A stretch of DNA of 64,000 nt, from positions 310,001 to 374,000 of the forward strand of contig JASNYH010000002.1 of the NCBI GenBank assembly GCA_048500255.1. Reading direction: 5' to 3'. Shown piece by piece: positions 40,901 to 49,074 of the stretch; within the stretch, counting starts at the first letter, position 1, and each line of letters opens with the position of its first letter. The position numbers were made by a program, and so were the translations under genes. The notes under the pieces are model-generated. The model was given only the letters and a program-made list of their open reading frames with translations. It did not search any database and was not told where the DNA came from. The stretch is from JAMHWF01 sp048500255 (GTDB taxonomy: Bacteria > Pseudomonadota > Gammaproteobacteria > Burkholderiales > Burkholderiaceae_C).

Positions 40901-43627
40901 CATGCGCGACGGGCGCACGCGCAGATGCGGCCCCGGCGCGGCGCCGCCGCGCTGGTTCGGCTCGCGCGCGGCGGCGGCGCTGCGCGTCGGCGGCGCCTCG
41001 GGCAGCGCGCGCAGGATCGGCTGCGCCGTGTCGCCGCGCTGCAGCAGCTCGAGGTAGGCGCCGAACGCCGCCTTCTCGGCGGGCAGGCCGCCGTGCTCGC
41101 AGTCGAGCGCCCAGGTGCGCACGCCGGGCAGGCGCGCGCTCGCGTGCGTGACGCGGCCGTCGCCGGCCTCCGGCGCGTTGAGGTAGACGAGGCCCTCGTT
41201 GCCGAGCTCGTAGCCGTCGGGCGTGTAGCGCGCGTGGCCGGTGACGAGCAGCAGCTTCGACGCGAAGGCCGGCAGCTCCCGCTCGCGCTGTGCGTCGAGG
41301 CGCCGGCGCAGCGCGACGGCCTGGTCGAGCACGGCCTGCGGCGGTGCGCCCCATTCGTAGGCCGTGAGCTGCAACTGGTCGGCGTGCCACCAGTTGTGCT
41401 CGCGCACGCGCGCCAGGTCGTCGGCGGCGAGGCGCTGCCAGGTCTCTGCGCGCGCCAGGCCCTGCGCGTCGTCGAGCAGCGCCGCCTGCAGCTGGATGAA
41501 GCCGGGGAAGCGCGCCATCATCTCGCGCGCCGCGCGGTCCTGGAACGGCGCGCCGAACGCCGTCAGCGTGTTGCCGAAGGTGTCGTCGCCCGACAGCACC
41601 TGCATCGGCGCCCAAGAGCCGCCGTTGGGCGTGCCGAGCATCAGCAGCCGCGCGTCGGGGTGGGCCATCAGGCGCTGCCAGGTGCGGGGCTTCTCGAGCT
41701 GCAGCGTGCGCGCCAGCACACCGCCCATCGAATGCGCCACCAGGCGCACCGGCTGGCCGCTGGTCTTGCGCGCATCGAGCGCGGCGTCGACGGCGGCGGC
41801 GAGGCGCCGCGCCTCCTGCTCGATCGGCAGGCGCCAGTCGAAGGCGAACTCGATCACTTCGTGCGTCGCGGCGAGGAAGTCGGCGAGGTCGTCGTAGATC
41901 AGGCCGACCGGGCCGTCGGGGTCGACGCCGTCGGGCCGGCCGGGCGCGTAGTCGAGGCGCTTCAGGCCGTTGATCAGGCCGGCGCCGAGCCAGATGCGCT
42001 TGCCGTTCACCTTGAGGTTGCTGCCGAGGATGCCGGGCAGCAGGAACACGGCGGGCAGCGCGGCGGACGCGGCGCCGTCGCGGCGCGCGCGCACGCCGGT
42101 GGCCGAAGCGCCCGACCACGACAGCGGGCCGATCGGGCGGAACGCCGGCGGCGCCTCCTCGTGCAGCAACGCGCCGACGATGGCGTCGGTGCTGCGCTCG
42201 TTGGCGAAGTAGCCGAAGTGCGTCACCGTGCCGCCCTGGTCGAGCACGAACGACGCGCCGGCCTCGCGCGGCGCGCCGCCGTACATCGAGCGCGTCTGCA
42301 CGACGAGGTCGTTGTCGGTCCAGTAGTAGCCGTCGGCGACGAGTGTCTTCAGCCACGACGCGACGGAGTCGCCCTCGATGTCGCCGGCGACGACACGCAG
42401 CTCGCCGGGCAGCGGCGCGTCGAGCGCGTGCAGCCAGCGCACGAGCGGGCTGTCGGGGATCTGCGCCGCCAGGCCCGGGATCGACGCCGGATCGGCGCGA
42501 CGCTGCGCCACCTCGCCGAGGAAGTCGACGAGCGCCGGCGCGACCGGGATGCCGGCGAGCTGCAGCGTCCACTGGAACACCGACAGGTAGGCGTCGAGGC
42601 GCTTCGACGCGAGCAGCGTGCCGCGCGCCGGGCAGGCGACGCGCACGACGCGCTCGACGCGCAGCCGCCGCGTGCGTGCGACGTCGACCAGCGCCGCCAG
42701 CGCTTCGCGCTGCGCGCGGTATGCGTCGCCTGCGAAATGCTCGGCCGCCGCCGCGGCCTGCGCGTCGCCGCAGGCGCGCGCGAGCACCTCGGCGACCAGG
42801 CCGCCGCGCGAATGCGTCACGAGGTGCAGCCGCGCGCCGGGCGGGCAGGCGCGCGCCAGCATCAGCGCGTTGTCGATCGGGCTCGCGCCCAGCGTCGGAT
42901 GGTCGAGCGCATGGACCTCGCCGCGATAGCGCTCGAACAGCGCGCGCACGCGCTGCGGATGCTCGCTCCACAGCTTGCCGAAGGTAACCGCCGTGTTCGA
43001 GAACGTACCGTGCACGAAGACGAGCTGCGGTGCGTCGACGGCGCCGATCTGCGCGAGCGCGCCACCTGTGCCCTTCAGCGGTGCGAGCGCCTCGCGCTGC
43101 AGCCGGTAGACGCCGGCATCGACCTGCGCATCGACGCGCTGCACGACCCGGCTCGCGGCGAAGTCGGCGGCGGCGTCGGTGGCGCGGCCGGCGACGACGT
43201 CGATCGCCGCGAGCAGCACGTCGCCGAGAAAGCCGCGCGCTGCGCCGCGCGTGGCGACGCCGGCTTCGAGGCCGCGCCACTGCAGCTGCGCCGGCACGCG
43301 CACTTCGGCGGGCGGCGCCGCGGGCATGCCCGAGCGCGTCGCCGCGCTGCGCCGCGTGTCGCCCTGCGCGAGCAGCAGATCGCGCGCCGTCTCGGGGTGC
43401 AGCGTCAGGGCCGGGCCGCCGGCGAGGTGCAGTACGACGATGTCCTCGCCGGGCACCGCCGTGACGCGCACTTCGCCGCCGCCGGCGCGCTGCAGGCCGA
43501 TGCGCACCGACTGCTTGATGCGCCCCTGCGCGCGAGACGCGGGCACTCCCGTCGGCACTGCGCCGCCGCGCACGGACTCGGGCGTCTGCGCCCGGCCGGG
43601 CACGACGAAAGTGATCGGCTGAGCCAT
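37994..43627 (-). CDS. Giant alpha/beta-hydrolase x2 - CHAT protease - helical repeat protein
   Basis: This 1877-residue protein has at least four parts. Hydrolase 1 (about 190-500): FVHGTFSNT, nucleophile Ser273 in THSRGG and a candidate His470. Hydrolase 2 (about 520-850): LLPGILGSNLK, nucleophile Ser633 in AHSMGG and candidate His828; it resembles LCAT/PGAP1-type lipases. A middle region (about 930-1240) carries no motif I recognise. CHAT protease (about 1250-1515): His1375 in VHIAGHGEP, Cys1415 in VFVNCCHL and the terminal YGDPDW block. The last 350 residues are helical, TPR-like. ATG 43627 is preceded by GAGGGG. There is no signal peptide, so it should be cytosolic. First gene of a three-gene unit. 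Confidence 0.85.
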   Translation of the reverse strand: MAQPITFVVPGRAQTPESVRGGAVPTGVPASRAQGRIKQSVRIGLQRAGGGEVRVTAVPGEDIVVLHLAGGPALTLHPETARDLLLAQGDTRRSAATRSGMPAAPPAEVRVPAQLQWRGLEAGVATRGAARGFLGDVLLAAIDVVAGRATDAAADFAASRVVQRVDAQVDAGVYRLQREALAPLKGTGGALAQIGAVDAPQLVFVHGTFSNTAVTFGKLWSEHPQRVRALFERYRGEVHALDHPTLGASPIDNALMLARACPPGARLHLVTHSRGGLVAEVLARACGDAQAAAAAEHFAGDAYRAQREALAALVDVARTRRLRVERVVRVACPARGTLLASKRLDAYLSVFQWTLQLAGIPVAPALVDFLGEVAQRRADPASIPGLAAQIPDSPLVRWLHALDAPLPGELRVVAGDIEGDSVASWLKTLVADGYYWTDNDLVVQTRSMYGGAPREAGASFVLDQGGTVTHFGYFANERSTDAIVGALLHEEAPPAFRPIGPLSWSGASATGVRARRDGAASAALPAVFLLPGILGSNLKVNGKRIWLGAGLINGLKRLDYAPGRPDGVDPDGPVGLIYDDLADFLAATHEVIEFAFDWRLPIEQEARRLAAAVDAALDARKTSGQPVRLVAHSMGGVLARTLQLEKPRTWQRLMAHPDARLLMLGTPNGGSWAPMQVLSGDDTFGNTLTAFGAPFQDRAAREMMARFPGFIQLQAALLDDAQGLARAETWQRLAADDLARVREHNWWHADQLQLTAYEWGAPPQAVLDQAVALRRRLDAQRERELPAFASKLLLVTGHARYTPDGYELGNEGLVYLNAPEAGDGRVTHASARLPGVRTWALDCEHGGLPAEKAAFGAYLELLQRGDTAQPILRALPEAPPTRSAAAAREPNQRGGAAPGPHLRVRPSRMRTDATPPADARQVLAAARARPQGAAPAATAALRVTVVNGDLSFVRQPLMLGHYRSMRLMGTEAVVDRLVGGAMSASLKLDLYPDSPGAHQIFVNGRAAPDNPWQLPRPAAVVVVGLGEEGKLQEADLVKTVRQAAIAWAQRCAESAGGAPAQIELAATLIGSGGAGISVGQSARLIAQGVRQANERLADSDAPRIGELLLVELYLDRASDAWRSLQVQATAEPGHYVVTPTVQAGTGALRRLLESGYRGADYDLISALTQEGPHGDASVTYRLDTRRARTEVRAQQTQAPLLRELVAQASNDKNTDAQIGRTLFQLLVPMEMEPYLGGTSEMQLELDAGTAGIPWELLDTDARGGGDARPWAIRSKLVRKLRTSEFRARPSDAHADAHVLVIGEPLCDAALYARLAGARREAEGVAERLGAAQALGAERVLALVAPDDIEHGGADARRIVTALLSRDWRVVHIAGHGEPPTPTDPRGVVLSNGTFLGPREIRNMRVVPELVFVNCCHLAARDPQQLPGGLPYDRARFASNVADELIRIGVRCVIAAGWAVEDGPALSFATTFYQALLAGRRFMDAVAEAREAAWAEGGNTWAAYQCYGDPDWTLRREGGDAQRPQRPLADEFAGVASPAALALALETLAVRSEFQRADPERTAAQIRHLESRHGEAWGAIGAVAEAYGVAWAAAGDAARAVPWLERALAANDGSASIKAAERLGNLRGRIAWQRVDAARSAHRRLCRELEAAARPAAALRRRADAAAQALQQAAHDARDALAGAVALLDQLVALQPTMERASLCGSAYKRLAMVEAAAGRADAETAAIRRMQAHYRRAEAIGRAAGLSDFYYPALNRMAAELALDGARPGWRGFDRDETAAVWQALGTQARDDPDFWSIAGLIELRLYEALAARDLAARRASIESEYADLRLRVAAPARWASVHDQLAFVLPRYAARAAGAERDAALALLRLVEAPWD

Positions 43628-43744
43628 GGCATCCCCTCGTCGGATCGCCGCGAGCATGAGCGCAAACGCCGACCGCTTCAATAGGCGCACGGACCACGAA
43701 CGATGGACGGTCGGCGCGGCGCGTGCCGGCCGCCGCGGCGTGAC

Positions 43745-44791
43745 TCAGCGCCGCTCGACGAGCACCGGCACCAGGCGCAGCGCCTCGCGCACGCGCGCCG
43801 CGACGCCGGCGGCTTCGGCGCGGCTCGCATAGGGGCCGGCCTGCAGCCGGTGCAGCGCGCGTTCTTCGCTCAGCGCGAGCCAGGGCGCGAGCCAGTCCAG
43901 ATCGGCGGCGACGCGCTGCTGGAAGTCGAGCGCGCCGTCGCGCCGGCGGAATGCGCCGAGCTGCACCCACCAGCCCGTCGCCGTCGGTGCCGCCACCGGT
44001 GTCGCGGCGATCGGCGGCGCCGCGGCGGAGGCCGGCGTCGCGATGGACGGCGGCGCGGCAGCCGCCGGCAGCGCCGTCGACTCCACCGCGGCCGGCGGCG
44101 CGACGGGGTGCGAAGCCGCGCCGGCGGCGTCGGCAGCGACCACGTCGGTCGCGTCGGCGGGCGTGGGCGTGGCAGGCGCGCCGCCCGCGGCAGGAGCAGC
44201 CGCCAGCCGGGTGTCGCCCGCTGCATCGCGCCGCCACGCGCCGCTGCGGATCGCGTCGTGCGTCAGCCGTTCCACCTCGACCGGCGCGACGCCGCGCAGC
44301 ACGCCCAGGCGCAGCGCCGCCGTGTAGCTCAGGTCGATGACGCGCCCCGGCACGAACGGCCCGCGGTCATTGACGCGCACGATGATTTCGCGGCCATTGG
44401 CCGGATTGCGCACGCGCGCATAGCTCGGCAGCGCCATCGTCGGATGGGCAGCCGTCATTGCGTGCATGTCGTAGATCTCGCCGCTGGCCGTCGGCCGGCC
44501 GTGGAAGGCGCGGCCGTACCACGACGCGAGGCCCTGCTCGACGAGCGGCGCGTCGCGTGCCTGCGGCACGTAGTGGCGGCCGTTGATCGTGTAGGGCTTG
44601 TTGGGGCCGCCCGTGCGCAGCGGCTCGACGCGCGGCTCGGCGTCGGGCGTGGCGGCGAGGTCGGGCGGCGGGTTCGCCATCGGCCCGTCGCGCCCGGGGC
44701 GCGACACCGAGGCGCAGCCGGCGGCGAGCAGCACGACGGCCAGCGCGAGCGCGGCGGCGACGGCCGGCCGGGCGCGGCGCAGCGTCTGCAT
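43745..44791 (-). CDS. rlpA: RlpA-like septal lipoprotein
   Basis: The 348-residue protein is a lipoprotein with signal and lipobox LLAAGC (Cys26), a double-psi beta-barrel RlpA domain (about 85-180: QGLASWYGRAFHGRPTASGE, VRVNDRGPFVPGRVIDLS), a long Ala/Pro/Thr-rich linker and a C-terminal SPOR domain (about 265-345: WWVQLGAFRRRDGAL) that binds denuded glycan at the septum. RlpA proteins are lytic transglycosylases acting in daughter-cell separation. The start lies 2 bases after the LysR gene's stop, so its expression may be coupled to that gene; no mrd or dac genes are adjacent, which is unusual for rlpA. Confidence 0.88.
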   Translation of the reverse strand: MQTLRRARPAVAAALALAVVLLAAGCASVSRPGRDGPMANPPPDLAATPDAEPRVEPLRTGGPNKPYTINGRHYVPQARDAPLVEQGLASWYGRAFHGRPTASGEIYDMHAMTAAHPTMALPSYARVRNPANGREIIVRVNDRGPFVPGRVIDLSYTAALRLGVLRGVAPVEVERLTHDAIRSGAWRRDAAGDTRLAAAPAAGGAPATPTPADATDVVAADAAGAASHPVAPPAAVESTALPAAAAPPSIATPASAAAPPIAATPVAAPTATGWWVQLGAFRRRDGALDFQQRVAADLDWLAPWLALSEERALHRLQAGPYASRAEAAGVAARVREALRLVPVLVERR

Positions 44792-44793
44792 CG

Positions 44794-45738
44794 TCACCGA
44801 CGGTTCTCGCTCGCCGTTGCGCGCATCGCCGCGGCCGCGTCGAGATGCTGCGGCGAGAACAGCGCGCGCAGCGCGTCGATCGCCAGGCGCACCTTGGCCG
44901 GCTGGGCGTCGCGGCGCGGCGTCACGGCGTGCAGCGGCAGCGGGTCGAGCCGCCAGCGCGGCAGCACGGGCACGAGGCGGCCGGCGGCGAGCTCGGCGCC
45001 GACGTCGGGCTCGACGGCCGTGGCCAGCCCGAGGCCGGCGACGCAGAAGGCGTGCAGCGCATGCTGCTGCGTGCTCGTCACGCGTGGCGGCGCGAGGCGT
45101 ACGCGCTGACGCATGCCGTCGTCGAGCGACTGCAGCTCGAGCGTCGCGCCGGCCGCCGACGCCTCGCGCCCCAGCCAATCGTGCGCCGCCAGCTCGGCCG
45201 GCGTGCGCGGCTCGCCGCGCCGCGCCAGGTACGACGGTGCGGCGACGAGGCGGCGGCCGATCTCGCCGATGCGCCGCGTCACCAGCGTCGAGTCGGCGAA
45301 GGCGCCGACGCGCAGCGCGAGGTCGATGCGTGCGTCGATCAGGTCGATCGGCATGTCGTCGAGCAGCAGCCGCAGGCGCAGCGGCGCGTGGGCGGCGAGC
45401 AGCGGCGCCAGGCCGGCGGCCAGCGCCTGCGCCAGGCCGGCCGGCGCGGCGAGGCGCAGCTCGCCCTCGGGCGCGTCGCGCAGGCGCTCGACGGCCTGCT
45501 GGGCGCGCTGCGCGGCGGCCAGCATCTCGGCGCAACCGGCGTGGAAGCGCATGCCGGCTTCCGTCAGCGTCAGCTTGCGCGTCGAGCGGTGCAGCAGCGT
45601 CGTGCCGAGCTGGCGCTCGAGCGCGCGCACCTGCTGGCTCACCGCCGACGCGCTCATGCCCAGGCGCTCGCCGGCGGCCGTCATCGAGCCGGCTTCGACC
45701 ACTTCGGCGAATACGGCCATGCGGCGCAGTCGATCCAT
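44794..45738 (-). CDS. LysR family transcriptional regulator
   Basis: The 314-residue protein is a LysR regulator of the CrgA-like subgroup. Helix-turn-helix: FAEVVEAGSMTAAGERLGMSASAVSQQVRALERQLGTTLLHR, followed by TRKLTLTEAG. The effector domain (about 88-300) includes DLALRVGAFADSTLVTRRIGEIGRRLVAAPSYLARRG, typical of the type that governs an adjacent divergent oxidoreductase. The divergent NAD(P)H-binding protein gene at 45851 is the likely target. Confidence 0.9.
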   Translation of the reverse strand: MDRLRRMAVFAEVVEAGSMTAAGERLGMSASAVSQQVRALERQLGTTLLHRSTRKLTLTEAGMRFHAGCAEMLAAAQRAQQAVERLRDAPEGELRLAAPAGLAQALAAGLAPLLAAHAPLRLRLLLDDMPIDLIDARIDLALRVGAFADSTLVTRRIGEIGRRLVAAPSYLARRGEPRTPAELAAHDWLGREASAAGATLELQSLDDGMRQRVRLAPPRVTSTQQHALHAFCVAGLGLATAVEPDVGAELAAGRLVPVLPRWRLDPLPLHAVTPRRDAQPAKVRLAIDALRALFSPQHLDAAAAMRATASENRR

Positions 45739-45750
45739 CGTGAAGCGCAG

Positions 45751-45760
45751 CTTAATTCAG
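45751..45760. promoter_or_regulatory. Possible LysR-site in divergent promoter
   Basis: CTTAATTCAG is a near-palindrome (four of five base pairs match) standing out as AT-rich within the 112-base gap between the LysR gene and the divergent gene. It lies close to the LysR start. Suggestive only. Confidence 0.25.
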
Positions 45761-45850
45761 AAGGCGCGGCGCCCGGCTTGGCGCGCGGCACGCGGCGCCC
45801 TACCGTCGAGCCTTCGCATTTCATTCCCTGTCGAACGAGGAGTTCCGTCC

Positions 45851-46495
45851 ATGAAGATCGCCTTGATCGGCGCCACCGGCTTCGTCGGCAGCGCCATCCT
45901 GCCCGAGGCGCTGCGGCGCGGCCACGAGGTCACGGCGCTGGCGCGCACGCCGTCGAAGATCGCGCCGCAGCCGCGCCTGGCCGTGGCGCGCGCCGACGTG
46001 CTCGACGCCGGCCAGGTCGCCGCAGCCGTCGCCGGCCACGACGCCGTGATCAGCGCCTACAACCCGGGCTGGAAGAACGCCGACCTGTACGCCGAGTTCG
46101 GCCGCGGCATGCGCGCCATCGTCGACGGCACCAGGCGCGCCGGGGTCAAGCGCCTGCTCGTCGTCGGCGGCGCCGGCAGCCTCTACGTCGCGCCGGGCGT
46201 GCAGCTCGTCGACACGCCGCAGTTCCCCGCCGAGTGGAAGCAGGGTGCGCTGGCGGCGCGCGACGCGCTGAACATGATGCGCGATGAGGACGCGCTCGAC
46301 TGGAGCTTCGTTTCGCCGGCCGTGATCCTGGAGCCGGGTCCGAGCCGCGGCGGCTTTCGCCTCGGGGGGGACGAGCCGCTGCTGCAGCCCGACGGCCAGC
46401 CGGCGCACCTGACGGTGGGCGACCTGGCGGTGGCCATCGTCGACGAGATCGAGACGCCGCGCCACGTGCGGCGGCGCTTCACCGTCGCGTACTGA
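45851..46495 (+). CDS. NAD(P)H-binding atypical SDR / NmrA-like protein
   Basis: The 214-residue protein starts MKIALIGATGFVGSAILPEALRRGH, the GxxGxxG cofactor loop of atypical SDRs, and has VVGGAGSLYVAPG and WSFVSPAVILEPG, typical of the NAD(P)H-binding (DUF/NmrA-like) group close to BVR-B and YwnB. It lacks the Tyr-x-x-x-Lys dyad, so it may be a reductase of flavins or quinones or a redox sensor. GAGGAG precedes the ATG. It is divergent from the LysR regulator. Confidence 0.85.
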   Translation: MKIALIGATGFVGSAILPEALRRGHEVTALARTPSKIAPQPRLAVARADVLDAGQVAAAVAGHDAVISAYNPGWKNADLYAEFGRGMRAIVDGTRRAGVKRLLVVGGAGSLYVAPGVQLVDTPQFPAEWKQGALAARDALNMMRDEDALDWSFVSPAVILEPGPSRGGFRLGGDEPLLQPDGQPAHLTVGDLAVAIVDEIETPRHVRRRFTVAY

Positions 46496-46504
46496 ACGAG
46501 CCCG

Positions 46505-47203
46505 ATGTCCGGCGCCACGCTCGTCTATCTGCACGACCCGCTGTGCGGCTGGTGCTGGGGCGCCACGCCGGCGCTCGACGCGCTCGAGCGCGTCGGCGCG
46601 TGGCGCGTGCACGCGCTGCCGTCGGGCCTGTTCGCCGGCGACCCGCAGCGCCGGCTCGACCCGGCGATGGCGGCGCACATCCGCCACGCCGACCGGCGCA
46701 TCGCGCAGCTCTCGGGCCAGCCGTTCAGCGACGCCTACTTCAGCCGCGTCGTCGACGCCGACCCGCCGCTGCCGTTCGACTCGATGCCGGCGACGCGCGC
46801 GCTCGGCGCCGTCGCGCGCCAAGCGCCGGTGCACGAGCGCGCCGCCCTCGCCGCGATCCAGCGCGCGCGTTGGGTCGACGGGCGCGACATCGCCGACGAC
46901 GGCGTGCTGGCGTCGGCGCTGGCGGCGGGCGCCGGCGGCGCGCCGGCCGACTGGCGCGCCCGGCTCGCCGACGCCGCGCTCGATGCGGCGACGCGCGAGC
47001 GGCTGCGGCTGGCACAGCGGCTGATGCGGCGCTGGGGCGCAGCCGGCGTGCCGGCGCTGGCGGCCGTCGACGCCTTCGACGACGAGGAGGGTGCCGAGGC
47101 AGCGCTCGTCGAGCGCGCCATCGTCGTCGGCCGGCCGATCCCCGGCGGCGCGCTGTTCGACGGCTCGCTGCCCGACCTGCTCGCCCGCCCGTCGGCGGGC
47201 TGA
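46505..47203 (+). CDS. DsbA-family (FrnE-like) thioredoxin-fold protein
   Basis: The 232-residue protein begins LVYLHDPLCGWCWGATPAL, with Cys14 and Cys17 forming the CxxC redox pair of the cytoplasmic DsbA/FrnE subgroup. A helical insertion follows (about 50-150), then the returning strand GAAGVPALAAVDAFD with the cis-Pro motif GVPA. There is no signal peptide. It likely acts as a disulfide reductase or isomerase. It starts 9 bases after the NAD(P)H-binding gene, so the two are probably co-transcribed under the LysR regulator. Confidence 0.8.
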   Translation: MSGATLVYLHDPLCGWCWGATPALDALERVGAWRVHALPSGLFAGDPQRRLDPAMAAHIRHADRRIAQLSGQPFSDAYFSRVVDADPPLPFDSMPATRALGAVARQAPVHERAALAAIQRARWVDGRDIADDGVLASALAAGAGGAPADWRARLADAALDAATRERLRLAQRLMRRWGAAGVPALAAVDAFDDEEGAEAALVERAIVVGRPIPGGALFDGSLPDLLARPSAG

Positions 47204-47218
47204 CGGTGCCGGGCCGCG

Positions 47219-48085
47219 TCAGCCCGGCAGGCCGAGCAGCCGCATCGCATTGCGCTTGAGGATCAGCGGCTTGACCTCGTCGCGGAATCCGCCCTGCTCG
47301 AAGTCGCTCATCCAGCGCTCGGGGGTGATCAGCGGATAGTCGGAGCCGAACAGCATGCGGTCGCGCAGCAGCGTGTTGGCGTACTGCACGAGCTGCGGCG
47401 GAAAGTACTTCGGGCTCCAGCCCGAGAGATCGATCCACACGTTGGGCTTGTGCATCGCCACCGACAGCGCCTCGTCCTGCCACGGGAACGACGGGTGCGC
47501 GATCACGATCTGCATGTCGGGGAAGGCGATCGCCACGTCGTCGAGGTGCATCGGATTGCTGTACTCGAGCCTGAGGCCGCCGCCGCAGCGCATGCCGCTG
47601 CCGATGCCCGAATGGCCGCTGTGGAAGATCGCCGGCAGCTTGTGCTCGGCGATCACCTCGTAGATCGGCCAGGCCATGCGGTCGTAGGGGTGGAAGCCCT
47701 GCACCGTCGGGTGGAACTTGAAGCCCTTGACGCCGTGCTCCTCGATGAGCTTGCGCGCCTCGCGCGCGCCCATCCGGCCCTTGTGCGGGTCGATGCTCGC
47801 GAAGGCGATCATGACGTCGCTGTTCTTCGCGGCCGCCTCGGCGATCTCCTCGTTCGGGATGCGGCGCCGGCCGAGTTGCGCCTCGGCATCGACCATGAAC
47901 ATGACCAACCCGATGCGCCGCTCGCGGTAGTGGGCGATCGTCTCGTCGATCGTCGGCCGGCGGTTCGACTTGAAGTACTTGTCGGCGGCGCGGTCGTACT
48001 CCTCGCCGTACTTGTCGAACGGGTTCCAGCACGACACCTCGGCATGCGTGTGGGTGTCGATCGCGATCAGGTCGGCGGTGTTCAT
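47219..48085 (-). CDS. Amidohydrolase family protein
   Basis: The 288-residue protein is a TIM-barrel amidohydrolase (Amidohydro_2). Metal and catalytic positions: AIDTHTHAE (His12, His14), GVKGFKFHPTVQGF, FHSGHSGIGSG, VIAHPSFPWQ and LFGSDYPLITPERW. Relatives sit in hydroxycinnamate degradation loci and include enzymes annotated as 4-hydroxyphenyl-beta-ketoacyl-CoA hydrolase, which would free the aromatic acid after side-chain oxidation. Divergent placement from the crotonase and feruloyl-CoA ligase genes supports such a role; that assignment is inference. Confidence 0.8.
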   Translation of the reverse strand: MNTADLIAIDTHTHAEVSCWNPFDKYGEEYDRAADKYFKSNRRPTIDETIAHYRERRIGLVMFMVDAEAQLGRRRIPNEEIAEAAAKNSDVMIAFASIDPHKGRMGAREARKLIEEHGVKGFKFHPTVQGFHPYDRMAWPIYEVIAEHKLPAIFHSGHSGIGSGMRCGGGLRLEYSNPMHLDDVAIAFPDMQIVIAHPSFPWQDEALSVAMHKPNVWIDLSGWSPKYFPPQLVQYANTLLRDRMLFGSDYPLITPERWMSDFEQGGFRDEVKPLILKRNAMRLLGLPG

Positions 48086-48138
48086 GCGGGGGAGTGCTCC
48101 GGGCAGGGTGCCAGTGTAAGCAGGCGATGCGCGGCCGG

Positions 48139-48162
48139 CTTGTTTAAATCATATAAGTAAAG
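48139..48162. promoter_or_regulatory. AT-rich imperfect palindrome, candidate MarR operator/promoter
   Basis: CTTGTTTA (48139-48146) faces TAAGTAAAG (48154-48162) as an imperfect inverted repeat in an AT-rich island of an otherwise GC-rich region. TATAAG at 48152-48157 is a possible -10 toward the crotonase gene. It lies midway between the divergent amidohydrolase and crotonase genes. Confidence 0.35.
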
Positions 48163-48264
48163 GGATGAGTGCCCGGATCGGTCGGACAAGGTGTGCCAGG
48201 AGGGAAAACCCGGGGATTCGCGGCCTCGCAGTTGCTTAACATCGCCAAGCAAATGGAAGTCCCG

Positions 48265-49074
48265 ATGAATCCCGAATTCGTATCTGCCGGCGGCCTGTTG
48301 GCGAGCCTCGACCTGCTGACGACGCAGCGCAGCGGCCCCCTGCTGCACGTGCGGCTGAACCGCCCGGCCAAGCGCAATGCGCTCAACGACCCGCTGATCG
48401 CGCAGCTGCACACCTGCTTCGTCAACCTGCCGGAAGACGTCGGCGCCGTCGTGCTGACGGGCGAGGGCTCGCACTTCTGCGCCGGGCTCGATCTGTCGGA
48501 GCTGTCGGAGCGCAGCGTCGCCGAGGGCGTGCTGCACTCGCGCGCCTGGCATGCGGTGATGGACGCGATCCAGTTCGGCCGCGTGCCGGTGGTCGCCGTG
48601 CTGCACGGCGCCGTCGTCGGCGGCGGGCTCGAGCTGGCGAGCAGCGCGCACATCCGCGTCGCCGAGCAGAGCGCCTATTACGGCCTGCCCGAGGGGCAGC
48701 GCGGCATCTTCGTCGGCGGCGGCGGCTCGGCGCGCGTGCCGCGGCTGGCCGGCGTGGCCTGCATGACGGACATGATGCTCACCGGCCGCGTGCTCGACGC
48801 GCAGGAGGGCCTGGTGCGCGGCCTGTCGCAGTACGTCGTCGCCGACGGCGAAGGCTTCGCCAAGGGCTGCGAGCTGGCGCGCCGCATCGCGGCCAATGCG
48901 CCGCTGTCGAACTTCGCCGTGATGCAGGCGCTGCCGCGCATCGCCGACCTGTCGCAGCCCGACGGCCTGTTCGTCGAGTCGCTCATGGCCGCCATCGCGC
49001 AGGGCGACGACGCGGCCAAGCAGCGCGTGCGCGCCTTCCTCGAGAAGCGCGCCGGGAAGGTGGAGAAGGCGTGA
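48265..49074 (+). CDS. Crotonase-family enoyl-CoA hydratase
   Basis: The 269-residue protein is a crotonase: LHVRLNRPAKRNALND, HFCAGLDLSELSE (first oxyanion element), HGAVVGGGLELASSAHIRVA (second) and YYGLPEGQRGIFVGGGG with a Glu at a catalytic position. In this cluster it would hydrate a 4-hydroxycinnamoyl-CoA. It differs from typical feruloyl-CoA hydratase-lyase (Ech) around the catalytic loop, so retro-aldol cleavage to vanillin is not assured. GGAAG lies 5 bases before the ATG at 48265; an ATG at 48253 is a weaker alternative. Its stop overlaps the ligase start. Confidence 0.85.
   Translation: MNPEFVSAGGLLASLDLLTTQRSGPLLHVRLNRPAKRNALNDPLIAQLHTCFVNLPEDVGAVVLTGEGSHFCAGLDLSELSERSVAEGVLHSRAWHAVMDAIQFGRVPVVAVLHGAVVGGGLELASSAHIRVAEQSAYYGLPEGQRGIFVGGGGSARVPRLAGVACMTDMMLTGRVLDAQEGLVRGLSQYVVADGEGFAKGCELARRIAANAPLSNFAVMQALPRIADLSQPDGLFVESLMAAIAQGDDAAKQRVRAFLEKRAGKVEKA

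Noticed and set aside
37979..43684. A 1901-codon plus-strand open frame opposite the CHAT gene
   Set aside because: It is antisense to a gene with four recognisable domains and reads as low-complexity Arg/Ala/Val; such mirror frames are expected at this GC content.
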